A program made the translations under genes and the position numbers. Source: DAIQON01 sp036787835 (lineage in GTDB: Bacteria > Patescibacteriota > Saccharimonadia > Saccharimonadales > UBA4665). From it: a DNA stretch of 47,988 nt. How positions within the stretch are numbered: the stretch's first letter is position 1; each line of letters starts with the position of its first letter. Positions 15,345 through 24,165 of this stretch are shown here, piece by piece. Where the stretch lies: positions 1 through 47,988 of the forward strand of contig DAIQON010000009.1 of the NCBI GenBank assembly GCA_036787835.1, read 5' to 3'. The notes beneath the pieces are model-generated. The model was not told the DNA's origin. It made no database searches and saw nothing but the letters and a program-made list of their open reading frames with translations.

Positions 15345-16214
15345 ATGTTGAAAATTATTGCTATCCAAGGTGCCAAAGGCTCATTTCATGAAATTGCCAC
15401 CAAAAAATTCTTTGGCAGTGGAGAAGTAGATATCCTATACTGCCAAACCTTTCTTGATGTATTTAAGGCCCTTGAGTCAGGCAGTGCATCTAGCGCTTTT
15501 GTAGCGATTGGCAATAACCGTTACGGCGATATCGACCATGTTTACGACATACTAATCGCCAACCGATTGTCTAGCAATACAACTAAGTACTGGATTAGTG
15601 GTGAAGTATATATCAATATTGAACACCACTTAATTGGCCTTAAGGGCGCACGAGTAGAAGATATCAAGGAAGTGCACTCTCAGGCACCAGCTATAGTTCA
15701 GTGTTTTAGCTTTATTCATCGCGACCTAAACAAAGCTGTTGCCATTGAAGAAGATGATACTGCTTTAAGTGCTAAGTATGTAGCTGAGTGGGACGACAAG
15801 ACCAAAGCGGCCATTGCCTCCAAAGAGGCAGCGAAAATATATGGCTTAAGTGTTTTAGCAGACAATATCCAAGATGATGAAAATAATATAACCAGGTTCT
15901 TACTCGTGGAGCCGAACGAAGATACTCGTATTGATAACGCTTCAAAAACATCACTATTGCTGCGGACTTCCCATACTCCAGGCGCCTTATCCGAAGCCTT
16001 AAATTTATTTACTAAGAATGATATTAATCTGAGCTACTTACAGTCGGTACCAATTGCCAATAGACCATTCGAGTATAGATTCTATATAGATATAGACGGT
16101 GGTATTGAAAATAAGGCCGTCGATATGGCCCTATCTGGCCTCAGAAAGCTAGGCTATCAGTATGATATTCTTGGTAGTTATAAAAGAGCTACAGTTCCAA
16201 AGATTAGACCCTAA
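15345..16214 (+). CDS. pheA: Prephenate dehydratase with ACT domain
   Basis: A 289-residue enzyme that converts prephenate to phenylpyruvate for phenylalanine synthesis. The catalytic domain starts IAIQGAKGSFHEIA and ends with the TRF motif in NITRFLL (T183, R184, F185). The C-terminal ACT domain (about 200-285) keeps GALS (213-216), but the usual ESRP effector motif reads QSVPIANRP, so phenylalanine feedback may be changed. No chorismate mutase or aromatic-pathway gene lies in the window, which is odd for a reduced genome. A small aromatic-rich frame lies upstream. Confidence 0.85.
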   Translation: MLKIIAIQGAKGSFHEIATKKFFGSGEVDILYCQTFLDVFKALESGSASSAFVAIGNNRYGDIDHVYDILIANRLSSNTTKYWISGEVYINIEHHLIGLKGARVEDIKEVHSQAPAIVQCFSFIHRDLNKAVAIEEDDTALSAKYVAEWDDKTKAAIASKEAAKIYGLSVLADNIQDDENNITRFLLVEPNEDTRIDNASKTSLLLRTSHTPGALSEALNLFTKNDINLSYLQSVPIANRPFEYRFYIDIDGGIENKAVDMALSGLRKLGYQYDILGSYKRATVPKIRP

Positions 16215-16267
16215 ATAATTAGACACAGAACTTGTTTGGCTGATAAAGACGAGTAGAATATAGACTT

Positions 16268-17146
16268 ATGGGCACAGTAATAAAAACAACTAATCTAACA
16301 AAAATTTATGATAAAAATGAGGTCTTAAGCAAACTAAATCTGACACTTGATGAAGGCCAAGTTCTTGGCTACCTTGGTCCTAACGGAGCCGGCAAGACAA
16401 CTACCATTAAGCTGCTGCTTGGCCTGATCAGGCCATCATCTGGAAATGCTTCTATTTTTGGTCACGATTGCCAGACTGAAAAGCTAACTGTCCATGCAAG
16501 TCTTGCCTACGTTCCCAGTGAGCCAGCTTTTTGGCCGAATCTGACAGGCCGAGAAACGCTATACATGCTAAGTAAACTGAGGTCTGGTTACGATGAAGAA
16601 TATGAGAAGAAACTAATCAAGCAACTAAATTTTGACCCAGATAAAAAAATCCGTCAATACTCTAGGGGAAACCGTCAAAAGATAGGTCTAATATCTGCAT
16701 TTGCCACTAAAGCTAAGCTACTTATTCTTGACGAACCTAGCACTGGCCTAGATCCATTAATGGATCAGGTTTTTAGACAAAACATAGTTCAGGCAAAAAA
16801 CAATGGACAGACTATATTTCTATCGTCTCACTTGCTTGAGGAGGTTGAATCACTCTGTGATCAGATTGCAATTCTAAAAGATGGAAAGCTCGTTGAGTCC
16901 GGTTCGCTGTCGCAGTTAAAACATCTAGCAGCGGTAACAGTTGAGGCAACCTTTGAAGGCAAGGTACCAGACGTAAAAAAAATTGATGGCGTCACTAATG
17001 TAAAAATTGATGGCCATAAGCTCACTTGCCAGATCAATGGCAGTGGCAATGAGCTAATTGCTGCCTTAGTTAAAGAAAAACCTAAACAACTCTATGTCCG
17101 ACCAGCCTCTTTAGAGGATTTATTTTTATCTGTCTACGGAACATAG
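16268..17146 (+). CDS. ABC transporter ATP-binding protein
   Basis: A 292-residue ATPase. Walker A is GPNGAGKT (37-44), the signature is YSRGNRQK (131-138, a variant of LSGGQ seen in ABC-2 exporters), Walker B is LLILDEP (151-157) and the H-loop is LSSHLLEE. The C-terminal extension of about 80 residues resembles that of drug/lipid exporters of the DrrA/CcmA type. The permease follows after a 17-nt gap, so this is a two-gene exporter operon. A TAGAAT box ends 8 nt before the ATG. The substrate is unknown. Confidence 0.9.
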   Translation: MGTVIKTTNLTKIYDKNEVLSKLNLTLDEGQVLGYLGPNGAGKTTTIKLLLGLIRPSSGNASIFGHDCQTEKLTVHASLAYVPSEPAFWPNLTGRETLYMLSKLRSGYDEEYEKKLIKQLNFDPDKKIRQYSRGNRQKIGLISAFATKAKLLILDEPSTGLDPLMDQVFRQNIVQAKNNGQTIFLSSHLLEEVESLCDQIAILKDGKLVESGSLSQLKHLAAVTVEATFEGKVPDVKKIDGVTNVKIDGHKLTCQINGSGNELIAALVKEKPKQLYVRPASLEDLFLSVYGT

Positions 17147-17163
17147 CCAGAGTTAAGGTTAAT

Positions 17164-18789
17164 ATGAAAACAAATTCTGCAGCGAAGTATTACACCAAGT
17201 TTACTCGAAGAAATAATCAAAAATCTGCAATTATTTGGTCAATCGTGTTAGTTATATATGCCTATTCGAAAATTATTGGTTACGCCAAGGGCTACCCAAC
17301 CTATAAATCACGCCTTCAATTTGCTGCACTATTTTCTAAAACCAGTGGCCTTAGCGTTCTCACTGGTCCAGCGAATAACATACAAGATATTAGGGGTTAT
17401 ACGGTGTGGGCAGGATATATGTTTATGATGTTTGTCGGCATCATCTGGGGGATCCTTCTTATCACTAGATTATTAAGAGGAGATGAACAAAGCGAAAAAC
17501 TTGATTTGGTCCTAACAGAGCAACTTAATCTAAAAATACTAACCCGTTCAATAATTAGAGGCATCAATTACAGCCTCTTGTTATTCTTTGTAACTCTTGC
17601 GCTACTACTAGTTGTTATGGGCAAAATGTCGATTATTAATATAGCCCCCCTACCGATGATCTTTTTTGCTCTAGCAATAACCTTGGCTGCATGGCTATTC
17701 ATCCAAATCGGTGCACTAACAAGCCAGCTATTTTCAACAAGAAAAATAGCCTCACTTATTGCTCTTTCGGTGTTCGGAGTAAGTCTGCTTATAAAGGCAG
17801 TCGCTGACACTGGAAGTAGTAAATGGCTACTAAATTTTACACCTCTTGGTTGGTTCGAGAAGCTGTCTCCTTTAGTAAATACGAACTACCTATGGCTATT
17901 GCCGATTATTTTAACTGGCTTTGTTTGCTACGGCTTAACAATATATTTCTCGGGAATCCGAGATGTTGGTGAATCAATTATACAAACTGGAACTAGCACT
18001 AAATCACGTCTCAAGTCACTATCTAGTATTGAGCGAATGAGTTTTAGGTTTAATAAAAACCTAATTATTATGTGGTTAGGTGTCATTTTGATTATAAATT
18101 TTGTCTATGGCCTGTTGACAAAAATTGCTGCTACAGCAATCGCAGGATCACCTGGCTATAGCAAAGCTATAGATAAACTAGCAGCCTCAACCTCTACGCC
18201 CAGCATAGTTGCGACTTACGCTGGAGCAATCTTCTTTATAAACATGATAGTCATATGCTTTTTCGTTGTTGGCTGTTTATCTAGCCTCAGAAAGGATGAA
18301 ATAAACTCATTAGACAACAACGTTCTAACAGGACCAACCAGTCGATACCGCTACCTTTTGAGCAAGCTTGACGTCTATGCAACTGGCTTAATAGTCCTGG
18401 CAATAGGATTAAGTATAAGTTTCTGGATCGGTACTATAAGATCTGGCGTTCATGATCTTAGTCTAGTAACTTTGATGCTTGCTGGAATAAATAGCATAAT
18501 ACCGGCTCTATTAATTTTAGCTATCGGCGTTCTGCTGTTTGGCATTGTCCCTAGAATCAGCCTAAGTTTACTCTACGTCGTACTTATTGTTTCGATCTTG
18601 ATTAGCTTAGTTGGTAGCGATCTTTCAGTTAATCATTTTATAAACGACTTGTCTGTATTTAGTCATTTTAAATTTGCTCCGGCAGTAAGTATTGATTGGA
18701 AGACCAACCTAATTGCCATAACTATTAGTGCTATTCTTATTGTTATAGGCCTATACCGCTATAATCAGCGTGATTTAATAAGTGACTAG
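17164..18789 (+). CDS. ABC-2-type exporter permease
   Basis: A 541-residue membrane protein with about twelve predicted helices in two similar halves, each with a long loop containing DEQSEKLDLVLTEQL (about 114-128) or DEINSLDNNVLTGP (about 378-391). This internal duplication is typical of large ABC-2 permeases. It pairs with the ATPase just upstream. A weak AAGG lies 7 nt before the ATG. It overlaps folA tail to tail by 4 nt. It probably exports a lipid, peptide or toxic compound, but nothing in the sequence says which. Confidence 0.85.
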   Translation: MKTNSAAKYYTKFTRRNNQKSAIIWSIVLVIYAYSKIIGYAKGYPTYKSRLQFAALFSKTSGLSVLTGPANNIQDIRGYTVWAGYMFMMFVGIIWGILLITRLLRGDEQSEKLDLVLTEQLNLKILTRSIIRGINYSLLLFFVTLALLLVVMGKMSIINIAPLPMIFFALAITLAAWLFIQIGALTSQLFSTRKIASLIALSVFGVSLLIKAVADTGSSKWLLNFTPLGWFEKLSPLVNTNYLWLLPIILTGFVCYGLTIYFSGIRDVGESIIQTGTSTKSRLKSLSSIERMSFRFNKNLIIMWLGVILIINFVYGLLTKIAATAIAGSPGYSKAIDKLAASTSTPSIVATYAGAIFFINMIVICFFVVGCLSSLRKDEINSLDNNVLTGPTSRYRYLLSKLDVYATGLIVLAIGLSISFWIGTIRSGVHDLSLVTLMLAGINSIIPALLILAIGVLLFGIVPRISLSLLYVVLIVSILISLVGSDLSVNHFINDLSVFSHFKFAPAVSIDWKTNLIAITISAILIVIGLYRYNQRDLISD

Positions 18790-19262
18790 GTTCTTTGGTA
18801 CATGGTGTAGTTATAGCCAACACCGTTTGAGTGTTTGGTACCTTCAGAGTAAACAAGCTTAAATTTCTTTAAATACTCAGGAAAAAATTTATCACAGCCG
18901 TAGTCGTGATGAATCTTAGTAATATATAGCTCGTTGGCTCGGCTGATTGTCTGTGAGTAAATTTCTGCCCCGCCGACTACCCATAGATCCTGATTGAATT
19001 CATTTAAGAACTTATCCAAGTCAGATATTAACATTGCACCATCTATCTGCTCGTCTAAGTGGTCTCTAGTTAGTATATAGTTATTGCGAGCCTCAAGACT
19101 ATGACCAATAACTTGATACGTTTTGTACCCCATCAAGACGTTACCACCCTTGGTCTTAGTTGTTTCTAAGAAGTGCCTAACATCTTCAGGGATATCCCAC
19201 GGCTGTTCGCCACTTTTTGCGATTCCATTTCTTGAATCAACTGCGGCAATTAATCTAAGCAA
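18786..19262 (-). CDS. folA: Dihydrofolate reductase
   Basis: A 158-residue enzyme that reduces dihydrofolate to tetrahydrofolate with NADPH. MLRLIAAVDSRNGIA, PWDIPEDVRHF with the catalytic acid D27, GGNVLMGYKTYQ and WVVGGAEIYSQ (the GGxxxY NADPH loop) are all present at normal spacing. It starts at a TTG that overlaps the last 8 nt of folC, so translation is coupled to folC. The length is normal for bacterial FolA. No thymidylate synthase gene is present in the window. Confidence 0.9.
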   Translation of the reverse strand: MLRLIAAVDSRNGIAKSGEQPWDIPEDVRHFLETTKTKGGNVLMGYKTYQVIGHSLEARNNYILTRDHLDEQIDGAMLISDLDKFLNEFNQDLWVVGGAEIYSQTISRANELYITKIHHDYGCDKFFPEYLKKFKLVYSEGTKHSNGVGYNYTMYQRT

Positions 19263-20556
19263 AATTTAACTCATTTCTTCTAAGCTGACTTATTAAGTAG
19301 AATGATCCGGTAACTAACACTACATTACTGCCTGAGGATAGTAATAATTGGTAGGCTTTATGCATATCAGGCTCAATCATTATATTGTTAAAACCAATTT
19401 CTGCAAGCGAATCTGCTACTTCACTTGGCTCAATCGAACTAACTGGTAGGTCTTGCGAGGTTTCAAAAGTTGTCAGGATAATCTTGTTAGCTATTTCACT
19501 AAGAAGTGGCAATGCTTTTATATAATCTTTCCCCTTCTTAAAAGATAGGAGTATATCCGGCTTAATTCCAGGATATTTAAGCTTAAAGCTGCTAACAAAT
19601 GCTTTCATTTTCTGATAGTTATGGGCACCGTCCATAATCATAATCCGATCCGAGATTTTAATTTCATCCATCCGCGCAGGTATAACGATCAATTGACTGG
19701 CCTCTACCTGATTTTGAGTTAGCTCATCAAGCCCGTCCCGGTCCTTAATAAATCTAAAAACAAAGTATGCAAGAAGCCAGTTTCGTTTTTGATACTCTGG
19801 TAGATTCTCAAAATTATCACCTTTTCCATATAGATCTAGTTGCTCTTTTTCATTTGTTAGCAGAAGTTGGCCAGCATTTACTTGTTTGATCCACAAGTTA
19901 ACCTCATTCATCACTTCATCTGCCTGCTTATACACTAGAAGTACGTTTCCCTTATGGATGATACCGACCTTCTGCTTGGTTATCTCCCTTAAGCTATGCC
20001 CCAGTATGTGCATATGATCAAAACCTATATCTGTGATCACGCAAATTTTATCTTCACGGTCAACTATATTTGTGGCATCAAATAACCCGCCCATACCAGT
20101 TTCTATAACTGCGTAATCGACTTTATATTTAGCAAATAGCCAGATCGCAAAAGCATACATCAGTTCAAAATATGAGGGCTTTACTCCTGAGTCTTCGACC
20201 AGACTTAAAAACTCTGAAATATTCATGCAGAATACTTGTTCACTCAGGCACTCGCCATTTATTTGAGCTCTCTCGCTTAATCTATCGATGTGGGGAGATA
20301 CACTGAGACCAATAGTCATGCCTGTTTTAGTTAAGATGCTCGATACATAATAGGCGGTAGATGTCTTACCGCTAGTTCCGGCTATGTGAATAGTTTTAAG
20401 TTGATCGTGCGGGTTACCTAAGAACTCCATAAGTGGTTCGATTCTATCGAGTACCTTATCTTTGCCTGTTAGCTCACTAACTAATGGAACGTAGGGTAAT
20501 AGGGCTTTATCAACTTCATCAAAAGTATGTAGTTCGAGTTCTCTATTCATATTCAT
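19255..20556 (-). CDS. folC: Folylpolyglutamate/dihydrofolate synthase
   Basis: A 433-residue Mur-ligase-fold enzyme that adds glutamate to folates. IHIAGTSGKTSTAYYV holds the P-loop (about 57-65), followed by SPHIDRLSERAQING and VIETGMGGLFDATNIV (the metal/ATP region), and ends with MIMDGAHNYQKM and VLVTGSFYLISQLRR. The frame is open further upstream into the tRNA-Arg gene. ATG 20556 is chosen because a TATACT lies at 20580-20575; ATG 20550 is an alternative. It is co-transcribed with folA, which overlaps its end by 8 nt. Confidence 0.88.
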   Translation of the reverse strand: MNMNRELELHTFDEVDKALLPYVPLVSELTGKDKVLDRIEPLMEFLGNPHDQLKTIHIAGTSGKTSTAYYVSSILTKTGMTIGLSVSPHIDRLSERAQINGECLSEQVFCMNISEFLSLVEDSGVKPSYFELMYAFAIWLFAKYKVDYAVIETGMGGLFDATNIVDREDKICVITDIGFDHMHILGHSLREITKQKVGIIHKGNVLLVYKQADEVMNEVNLWIKQVNAGQLLLTNEKEQLDLYGKGDNFENLPEYQKRNWLLAYFVFRFIKDRDGLDELTQNQVEASQLIVIPARMDEIKISDRIMIMDGAHNYQKMKAFVSSFKLKYPGIKPDILLSFKKGKDYIKALPLLSEIANKIILTTFETSQDLPVSSIEPSEVADSLAEIGFNNIMIEPDMHKAYQLLLSSGSNVVLVTGSFYLISQLRRNELNFA

Positions 20557-20574
20557 TCTCTTATCTGTTAAGAT

Positions 20575-20592
20575 AGTATACGCCTTTATAAA
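20575..20592. promoter_or_regulatory. Back-to-back promoters for folC and tRNA-Arg
   Basis: TATACT on the minus strand (20580-20575) serves folC. TATAAA on the plus strand (20587-20592) ends 8 nt before the first base of tRNA-Arg, leaving almost no 5' leader on the tRNA. Confidence 0.5.
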
Positions 20593-20600
20593 TTGTACAC

Positions 20601-20677
20601 GCACCCTTAGCTCAGTTGGATAGAGCGCCTGTCTTCGGAACAGGAGGTCGTAGGTTCGAATCCTACAGGGTGTACCA
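20601..20677 (+). tRNA. tRNA-Arg (anticodon TCG)
   Basis: A 77-nt cloverleaf with encoded CCA. The acceptor GCACCCT/AGGGTGT pairs fully (one G-T). The D stem is GCTC/GAGC, the anticodon stem CCTGT/ACAGG with loop CTTCGGA, and the T stem GTAGG/CCTAC. It reads CGN codons. A T-rich tract (TTTGCTTTTTCTTTT) follows and may aid termination. Confidence 0.95.
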
Positions 20678-20716
20678 TATTTGCTTTTTCTTTTATATTA
20701 TGCTATTGTATAAGAT

Positions 20717-21754
20717 ATGGCGGTCAGTGAGTTAGTTAATTACGATATTAGTAGTGGCTTAGATGTAAGCCACTTTTCTTTAGTTGATCCTAGAAGTTAT
20801 AGACGTATATCTATTCCTGGTGAGCAATTAATGCCTACTACGGTCGATGATGGAGTTGCTGAAAGAGTAGTTGTCGACGTCTACGCAAAGGATAGAATTT
20901 CTGGCAGTATTGATAGTCGTGTTCACTATACCCTACTAAATAGAGGGGTAGATGACCCGGGTATAACTCTTATAAGTCTACAAATAGGTGGTAGTTTTCA
21001 AGATCAAGGATTCCAGGATAATGTGGCGGAACTTATTAGGGCTAATCCAAGTCGAAGATTCTTAGTTTTCGATAATTTGGGTTATGGAAGATCTGATCCG
21101 CTAGCAAAAAGTGCAGCTCGAGAATTAGTAAGGACTGGTCGATTTGATATTTACGCAGAGACAGTCCACAAGGTTCTGTCTAGTGTTATCGAGGATTACG
21201 ACTACTTGGATATAATCGGCCGATCAGAGGGTGGTCTAATTGGTACTGAAATGATATTACACACAGAAGGTGCACGAAATGTGGTCGTATTCGACCCTCC
21301 CTCAACGCCGATGCCACTCAGAAAACTATTTACAAAGTTTGCTGTTTTAGAAAAGGCCCATGGTGAAGCGTATCTTGAAGCACTGAGTCAGGCTGGGTTT
21401 GAAAAACCAGAGTGGGATTTATCGCGTGAGCAAATAGCAAAGATGCTCATCACAGATTTAATATTTGGTAGAACAGCGATACAGTTTAGAGATGGTCGTA
21501 CTATGGCAAAGGGTAAGTATGGGGATATATTATCAGAAGCTCTTCCTCTAATAGCGAATCGTTATACGTTTTTATCTCCCCAGCAAAGCGAGATGAATAC
21601 GCCGCAGTTTATCAGACAAATGATCATCAACTCCGCAAATAAGGCCTCACAACCACCTAACGAATTAGAACATGTAGTCTTCAATGGAACACATGCCTTT
21701 GCCTATGGCAACTCTAGAGCCCTGCCTACTCTAGAGACTCAAGCAAGTGAGTAA
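20717..21754 (+). CDS. Alpha/beta hydrolase
   Basis: A 345-residue cytoplasmic alpha/beta hydrolase. The core has FDNLGYGRSD (118-127), nucleophile elbow GRSEGG with Ser170, and a C-terminal NGTHAFAYG with the likely catalytic His331. The about 65-residue N-terminal extension has no recognised motif. Glu follows the catalytic Ser, as in the hydrolase at 2023-2898, and both genes are followed by an orphan with its own leaderless promoter. A TATTGT ends 7 nt before the ATG. The substrate is unknown. Confidence 0.75.
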   Translation: MAVSELVNYDISSGLDVSHFSLVDPRSYRRISIPGEQLMPTTVDDGVAERVVVDVYAKDRISGSIDSRVHYTLLNRGVDDPGITLISLQIGGSFQDQGFQDNVAELIRANPSRRFLVFDNLGYGRSDPLAKSAARELVRTGRFDIYAETVHKVLSSVIEDYDYLDIIGRSEGGLIGTEMILHTEGARNVVVFDPPSTPMPLRKLFTKFAVLEKAHGEAYLEALSQAGFEKPEWDLSREQIAKMLITDLIFGRTAIQFRDGRTMAKGKYGDILSEALPLIANRYTFLSPQQSEMNTPQFIRQMIINSANKASQPPNELEHVVFNGTHAFAYGNSRALPTLETQASE

Positions 21755-21783
21755 AAATAAGCATTACCTCGATTATCCTCGAG

Positions 21784-21812
21784 TTGACTATCCGTGACTT
21801 ATGTGTTAGTAT
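21784..21812 (+). promoter_or_regulatory. Sigma70-type promoter, leaderless
   Basis: TTGACT (21784-21789), a 17-nt spacer and TAGTAT (21807-21812). The -10 box ends 6 nt before the ATG at 21819. This is the clearest leaderless promoter in the window. Confidence 0.7.
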
Positions 21813-21818
21813 ATTGAC

Positions 21819-22223
21819 ATGACAAATCCCGATATTTCTAGGGTTAGTTTACGCGAAACGGTTATGCCTATAGCTGAAGCCGAGGATCTAATCTGGAGAG
21901 CTTCAAGCCTGTTACTGATAAGAAATCGACGGCATCAACCTACTGCTGCTCACAGTGAGAGCCAAGACCTAATGTTCGGTAGATTATTTGAAAACTTAGC
22001 CGTAGTAGGTGGGGTGCAGGACGAGGTAAGCTTTAAGCACGTCGTAGCACCACTAGATGCTCAAACGATCGAAACAATAATGGCTATACAAGAAGCCAGT
22101 CCTGGGGCGCATATAATGCCTCATGAGATCGAAGACATTAACTATCATGTTGCATATGAGGTTAGGCAATATCTTGAGGCAACTCATAGGGGCAATCTTA
22201 TGAATGCTAGAGGTAGCTCTTAA
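21819..22223 (+). CDS. Hypothetical protein, 134 aa
   Basis: I do not recognise this protein. It is soluble, His- and Glu-rich and probably all-helical, with no cysteine, signal peptide or transmembrane helix. The start is well supported by a promoter with consensus spacing whose -10 box ends 6 nt upstream. It follows an alpha/beta hydrolase by 64 nt and is convergent with the dienelactone-hydrolase gene. It is probably a lineage-specific cytoplasmic protein. Confidence 0.55.
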   Translation: MTNPDISRVSLRETVMPIAEAEDLIWRASSLLLIRNRRHQPTAAHSESQDLMFGRLFENLAVVGGVQDEVSFKHVVAPLDAQTIETIMAIQEASPGAHIMPHEIEDINYHVAYEVRQYLEATHRGNLMNARGSS

Positions 22224-22244
22224 GCATACTGCTGTTTCGTAGTG

Positions 22245-22982
22245 CTAGTTTAGGCTGTTGTTTAACTCTTCAAGAACGCTAACCCATGCAGCTTCTGCTG
22301 CTTGTTTATTGTATGCGTACGGGTTGGTATCATTGAAAAAGGCATGACCACAGTTATCGTAAACAGTATCCTTAAAATCAACCTTAGCTTCAGCCATTCT
22401 GGCTTTTAAATCTGGTAGATTATCAATAAGGCCACTGTCATTTTTCCCATAAAATGCTCTGACCGGACATGTAATATTACTCAGTTGATCAGCAGACTGA
22501 TCGGCATGGCCATAGAAAGGTAGGACAAGCTTTAGTCTCGTTTCATTGACTGCAAGTGCGTAACTATAGGTACCACCAAAACAAAAACCAATTATGCCAA
22601 CTTTTTGACTGCTCTGTTCGTCGTCGTATAGAAAATTGAAACATGCTTCTAGTCTATTTAGTGTCTTAGCTCCAAAGCTTGGGTCATGAATAGGCGTCAT
22701 TAATTTTCGTAATTCTGGCTGAACCTTATTTCTGGTTTCAGGATTGAATAAATCTTTTTGCATTTGAGCAACATCAGTTGACCCAAAATCTAACTCTTTT
22801 AGTAGATCAGGCGCCAGTGCTACGTAGCCCTCAGCAGCTAGTCTATCTGCTACATCTTTAGTATGTTTGACTAGACCCCAAACTTCATGCACGACAATAA
22901 TTGCCCCTTTTGGTTTTGTCATAGGAGTAGCTAAATAAGCATCAACTACCTCATCGCCCTGTACTTGTATCATCTTTCCCAT
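22245..22982 (-). CDS. Dienelactone hydrolase-family protein
   Basis: A 245-residue alpha/beta hydrolase of the dienelactone hydrolase family, which uses a cysteine nucleophile. C134 lies in GFCFGG, E33 in VHEVWG, D182 in GKNDSG and H213 in NCGHAFFND, so the family's Cys-Asp-His set plus Glu is complete. No aromatic-degradation genes lie nearby, so it is likely a general carboxylesterase. A TATAAT at 23022-23017 and a GGGAG 11 nt before the ATG give a short leader. Confidence 0.85.
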   Translation of the reverse strand: MGKMIQVQGDEVVDAYLATPMTKPKGAIIVVHEVWGLVKHTKDVADRLAAEGYVALAPDLLKELDFGSTDVAQMQKDLFNPETRNKVQPELRKLMTPIHDPSFGAKTLNRLEACFNFLYDDEQSSQKVGIIGFCFGGTYSYALAVNETRLKLVLPFYGHADQSADQLSNITCPVRAFYGKNDSGLIDNLPDLKARMAEAKVDFKDTVYDNCGHAFFNDTNPYAYNKQAAEAAWVSVLEELNNSLN

Positions 22983-23016
22983 ATAGTATTTACTCCCTTA
23001 TTAACTACTATTTATT

Positions 23017-23156
23017 ATTATACCCGTCTAGATACTATAAAGTTTGGATAATAGCATCTGAGTATAAGCTTGAGCTGAAATATTTTCGATTTAAAACGTT
23101 AATGCTATACTACCGATTAGATAACATTTTAAAATTACAACGAGAGTATATAAGGA
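23017..23156. promoter_or_regulatory. Divergent promoters with Shine-Dalgarno leaders
   Basis: On the minus strand TATAAT (23022-23017) drives the dienelactone hydrolase gene. On the plus strand TATACT (23106-23111) drives the gene at 23163, which has AAGGA (23152-23156) 6 nt before its ATG and a leader of about 45 nt. Confidence 0.5.
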
Positions 23157-23162
23157 AAATCT

Positions 23163-24098
23163 ATGGATAATCAGAACGATCCGTCTATGCAACCAGCAAA
23201 CCAAAATGAAGCTCCGGTAAATCCGCCTTCAGAGCCAACAGTAAGCGCACCGGTCGAAGCACAGCCAGCCCCTATTCAAGAATCAGCTCCCCAGCCGCCA
23301 ACAGAGCCGGTCGTCAGCACACCACAAGCCGAAGTATCTAATTCTCAACCGATCGTTAATACTCCACCAGCGCAGCAAAATCCTGCGGCCCAGCAGGCGC
23401 CTATAGTGGATACTGCCGAAATTCCTAGTGTATGGCCAGGAGCATTTGCCGGTTTCAAACAAGTTAGGCCTACGATTAAACCAGTCGCGCTCTCAATCTT
23501 TTTAATCTACTTAGCGTATGAAGTAGTCGATATAATAGTAGTTTCAATACTAAAAAGCCAAACTATAGTAAGTGATCTTATTAACTTAGTTATTGGAACA
23601 TTGCTCAGCGGAACTATTTTGAGCATTTATTATGCTGTCTTAAAGCATGAAGACGCCTCACTCGGAGTAGCGTTTAAAAAAGCTACTAGTAAATTTTTTA
23701 ACTTACTGGCTGTAAGTCTAATAGTAGGGTTCCTAAGTATGCTGAGCTTCATTGCCTTTATCGTTCCCTTCTTCTTTATTGCCCCAAGACTTTTCTTTGC
23801 TCCATTCCTTGTTATGGGTGAGGGGCTAGGTATTGGTGAGTCAGTTTCAAAGAGCTGGAGTATGACAAAAGGAAATTTGGGAAAGATCTACGGAATTTAC
23901 GGTCTAATGCTACTACTGTGTCTACTATTCATTACGATTATAGGTATCCCATTCGCAATCTATTGGTTGATTATTGCCTATGGACTTGCAGTTCAACTAG
24001 CAAGATTTATGTACGCTAATGATGGTACTGCTACTGTTCCTATGTCACAACCACAGGCACCCACAGTTACGCCTGCGTCTCCTCCACTAGCACAGTAG
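23163..24098 (+). CDS. Membrane protein with Pro/Gln-rich N-terminus
   Basis: A 311-residue protein. The first 90 or so residues are a low-complexity Pro/Gln/Ala/Glu tail with no hydrophobic stretch, presumably cytoplasmic. About four or five helices follow (near 112-132, 138-160, 178-205 and 245-275). The pattern RLFFAPFLVMGEGLGIGESVSKSW resembles the membrane domain seen in glycerophosphodiester-phosphodiesterase-type and DUF975-like proteins. There is no enzyme domain. A Shine-Dalgarno is present. The function is unknown; Pro-rich tails often mediate protein contacts. Confidence 0.65.
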   Translation: MDNQNDPSMQPANQNEAPVNPPSEPTVSAPVEAQPAPIQESAPQPPTEPVVSTPQAEVSNSQPIVNTPPAQQNPAAQQAPIVDTAEIPSVWPGAFAGFKQVRPTIKPVALSIFLIYLAYEVVDIIVVSILKSQTIVSDLINLVIGTLLSGTILSIYYAVLKHEDASLGVAFKKATSKFFNLLAVSLIVGFLSMLSFIAFIVPFFFIAPRLFFAPFLVMGEGLGIGESVSKSWSMTKGNLGKIYGIYGLMLLLCLLFITIIGIPFAIYWLIIAYGLAVQLARFMYANDGTATVPMSQPQAPTVTPASPPLAQ

Positions 24099-24165
24099 CT
24101 TTTACTTAGAAATACTTACTGCAGATATATTAACTATCTGATTGGTACATGGATTTACTGATTAG

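Noticed and set aside
20557..20604. Longer folC start inside the tRNA-Arg gene
   Set aside because: It would overlap the tRNA and the folC -10 box; ATG 20556 fits the family length.
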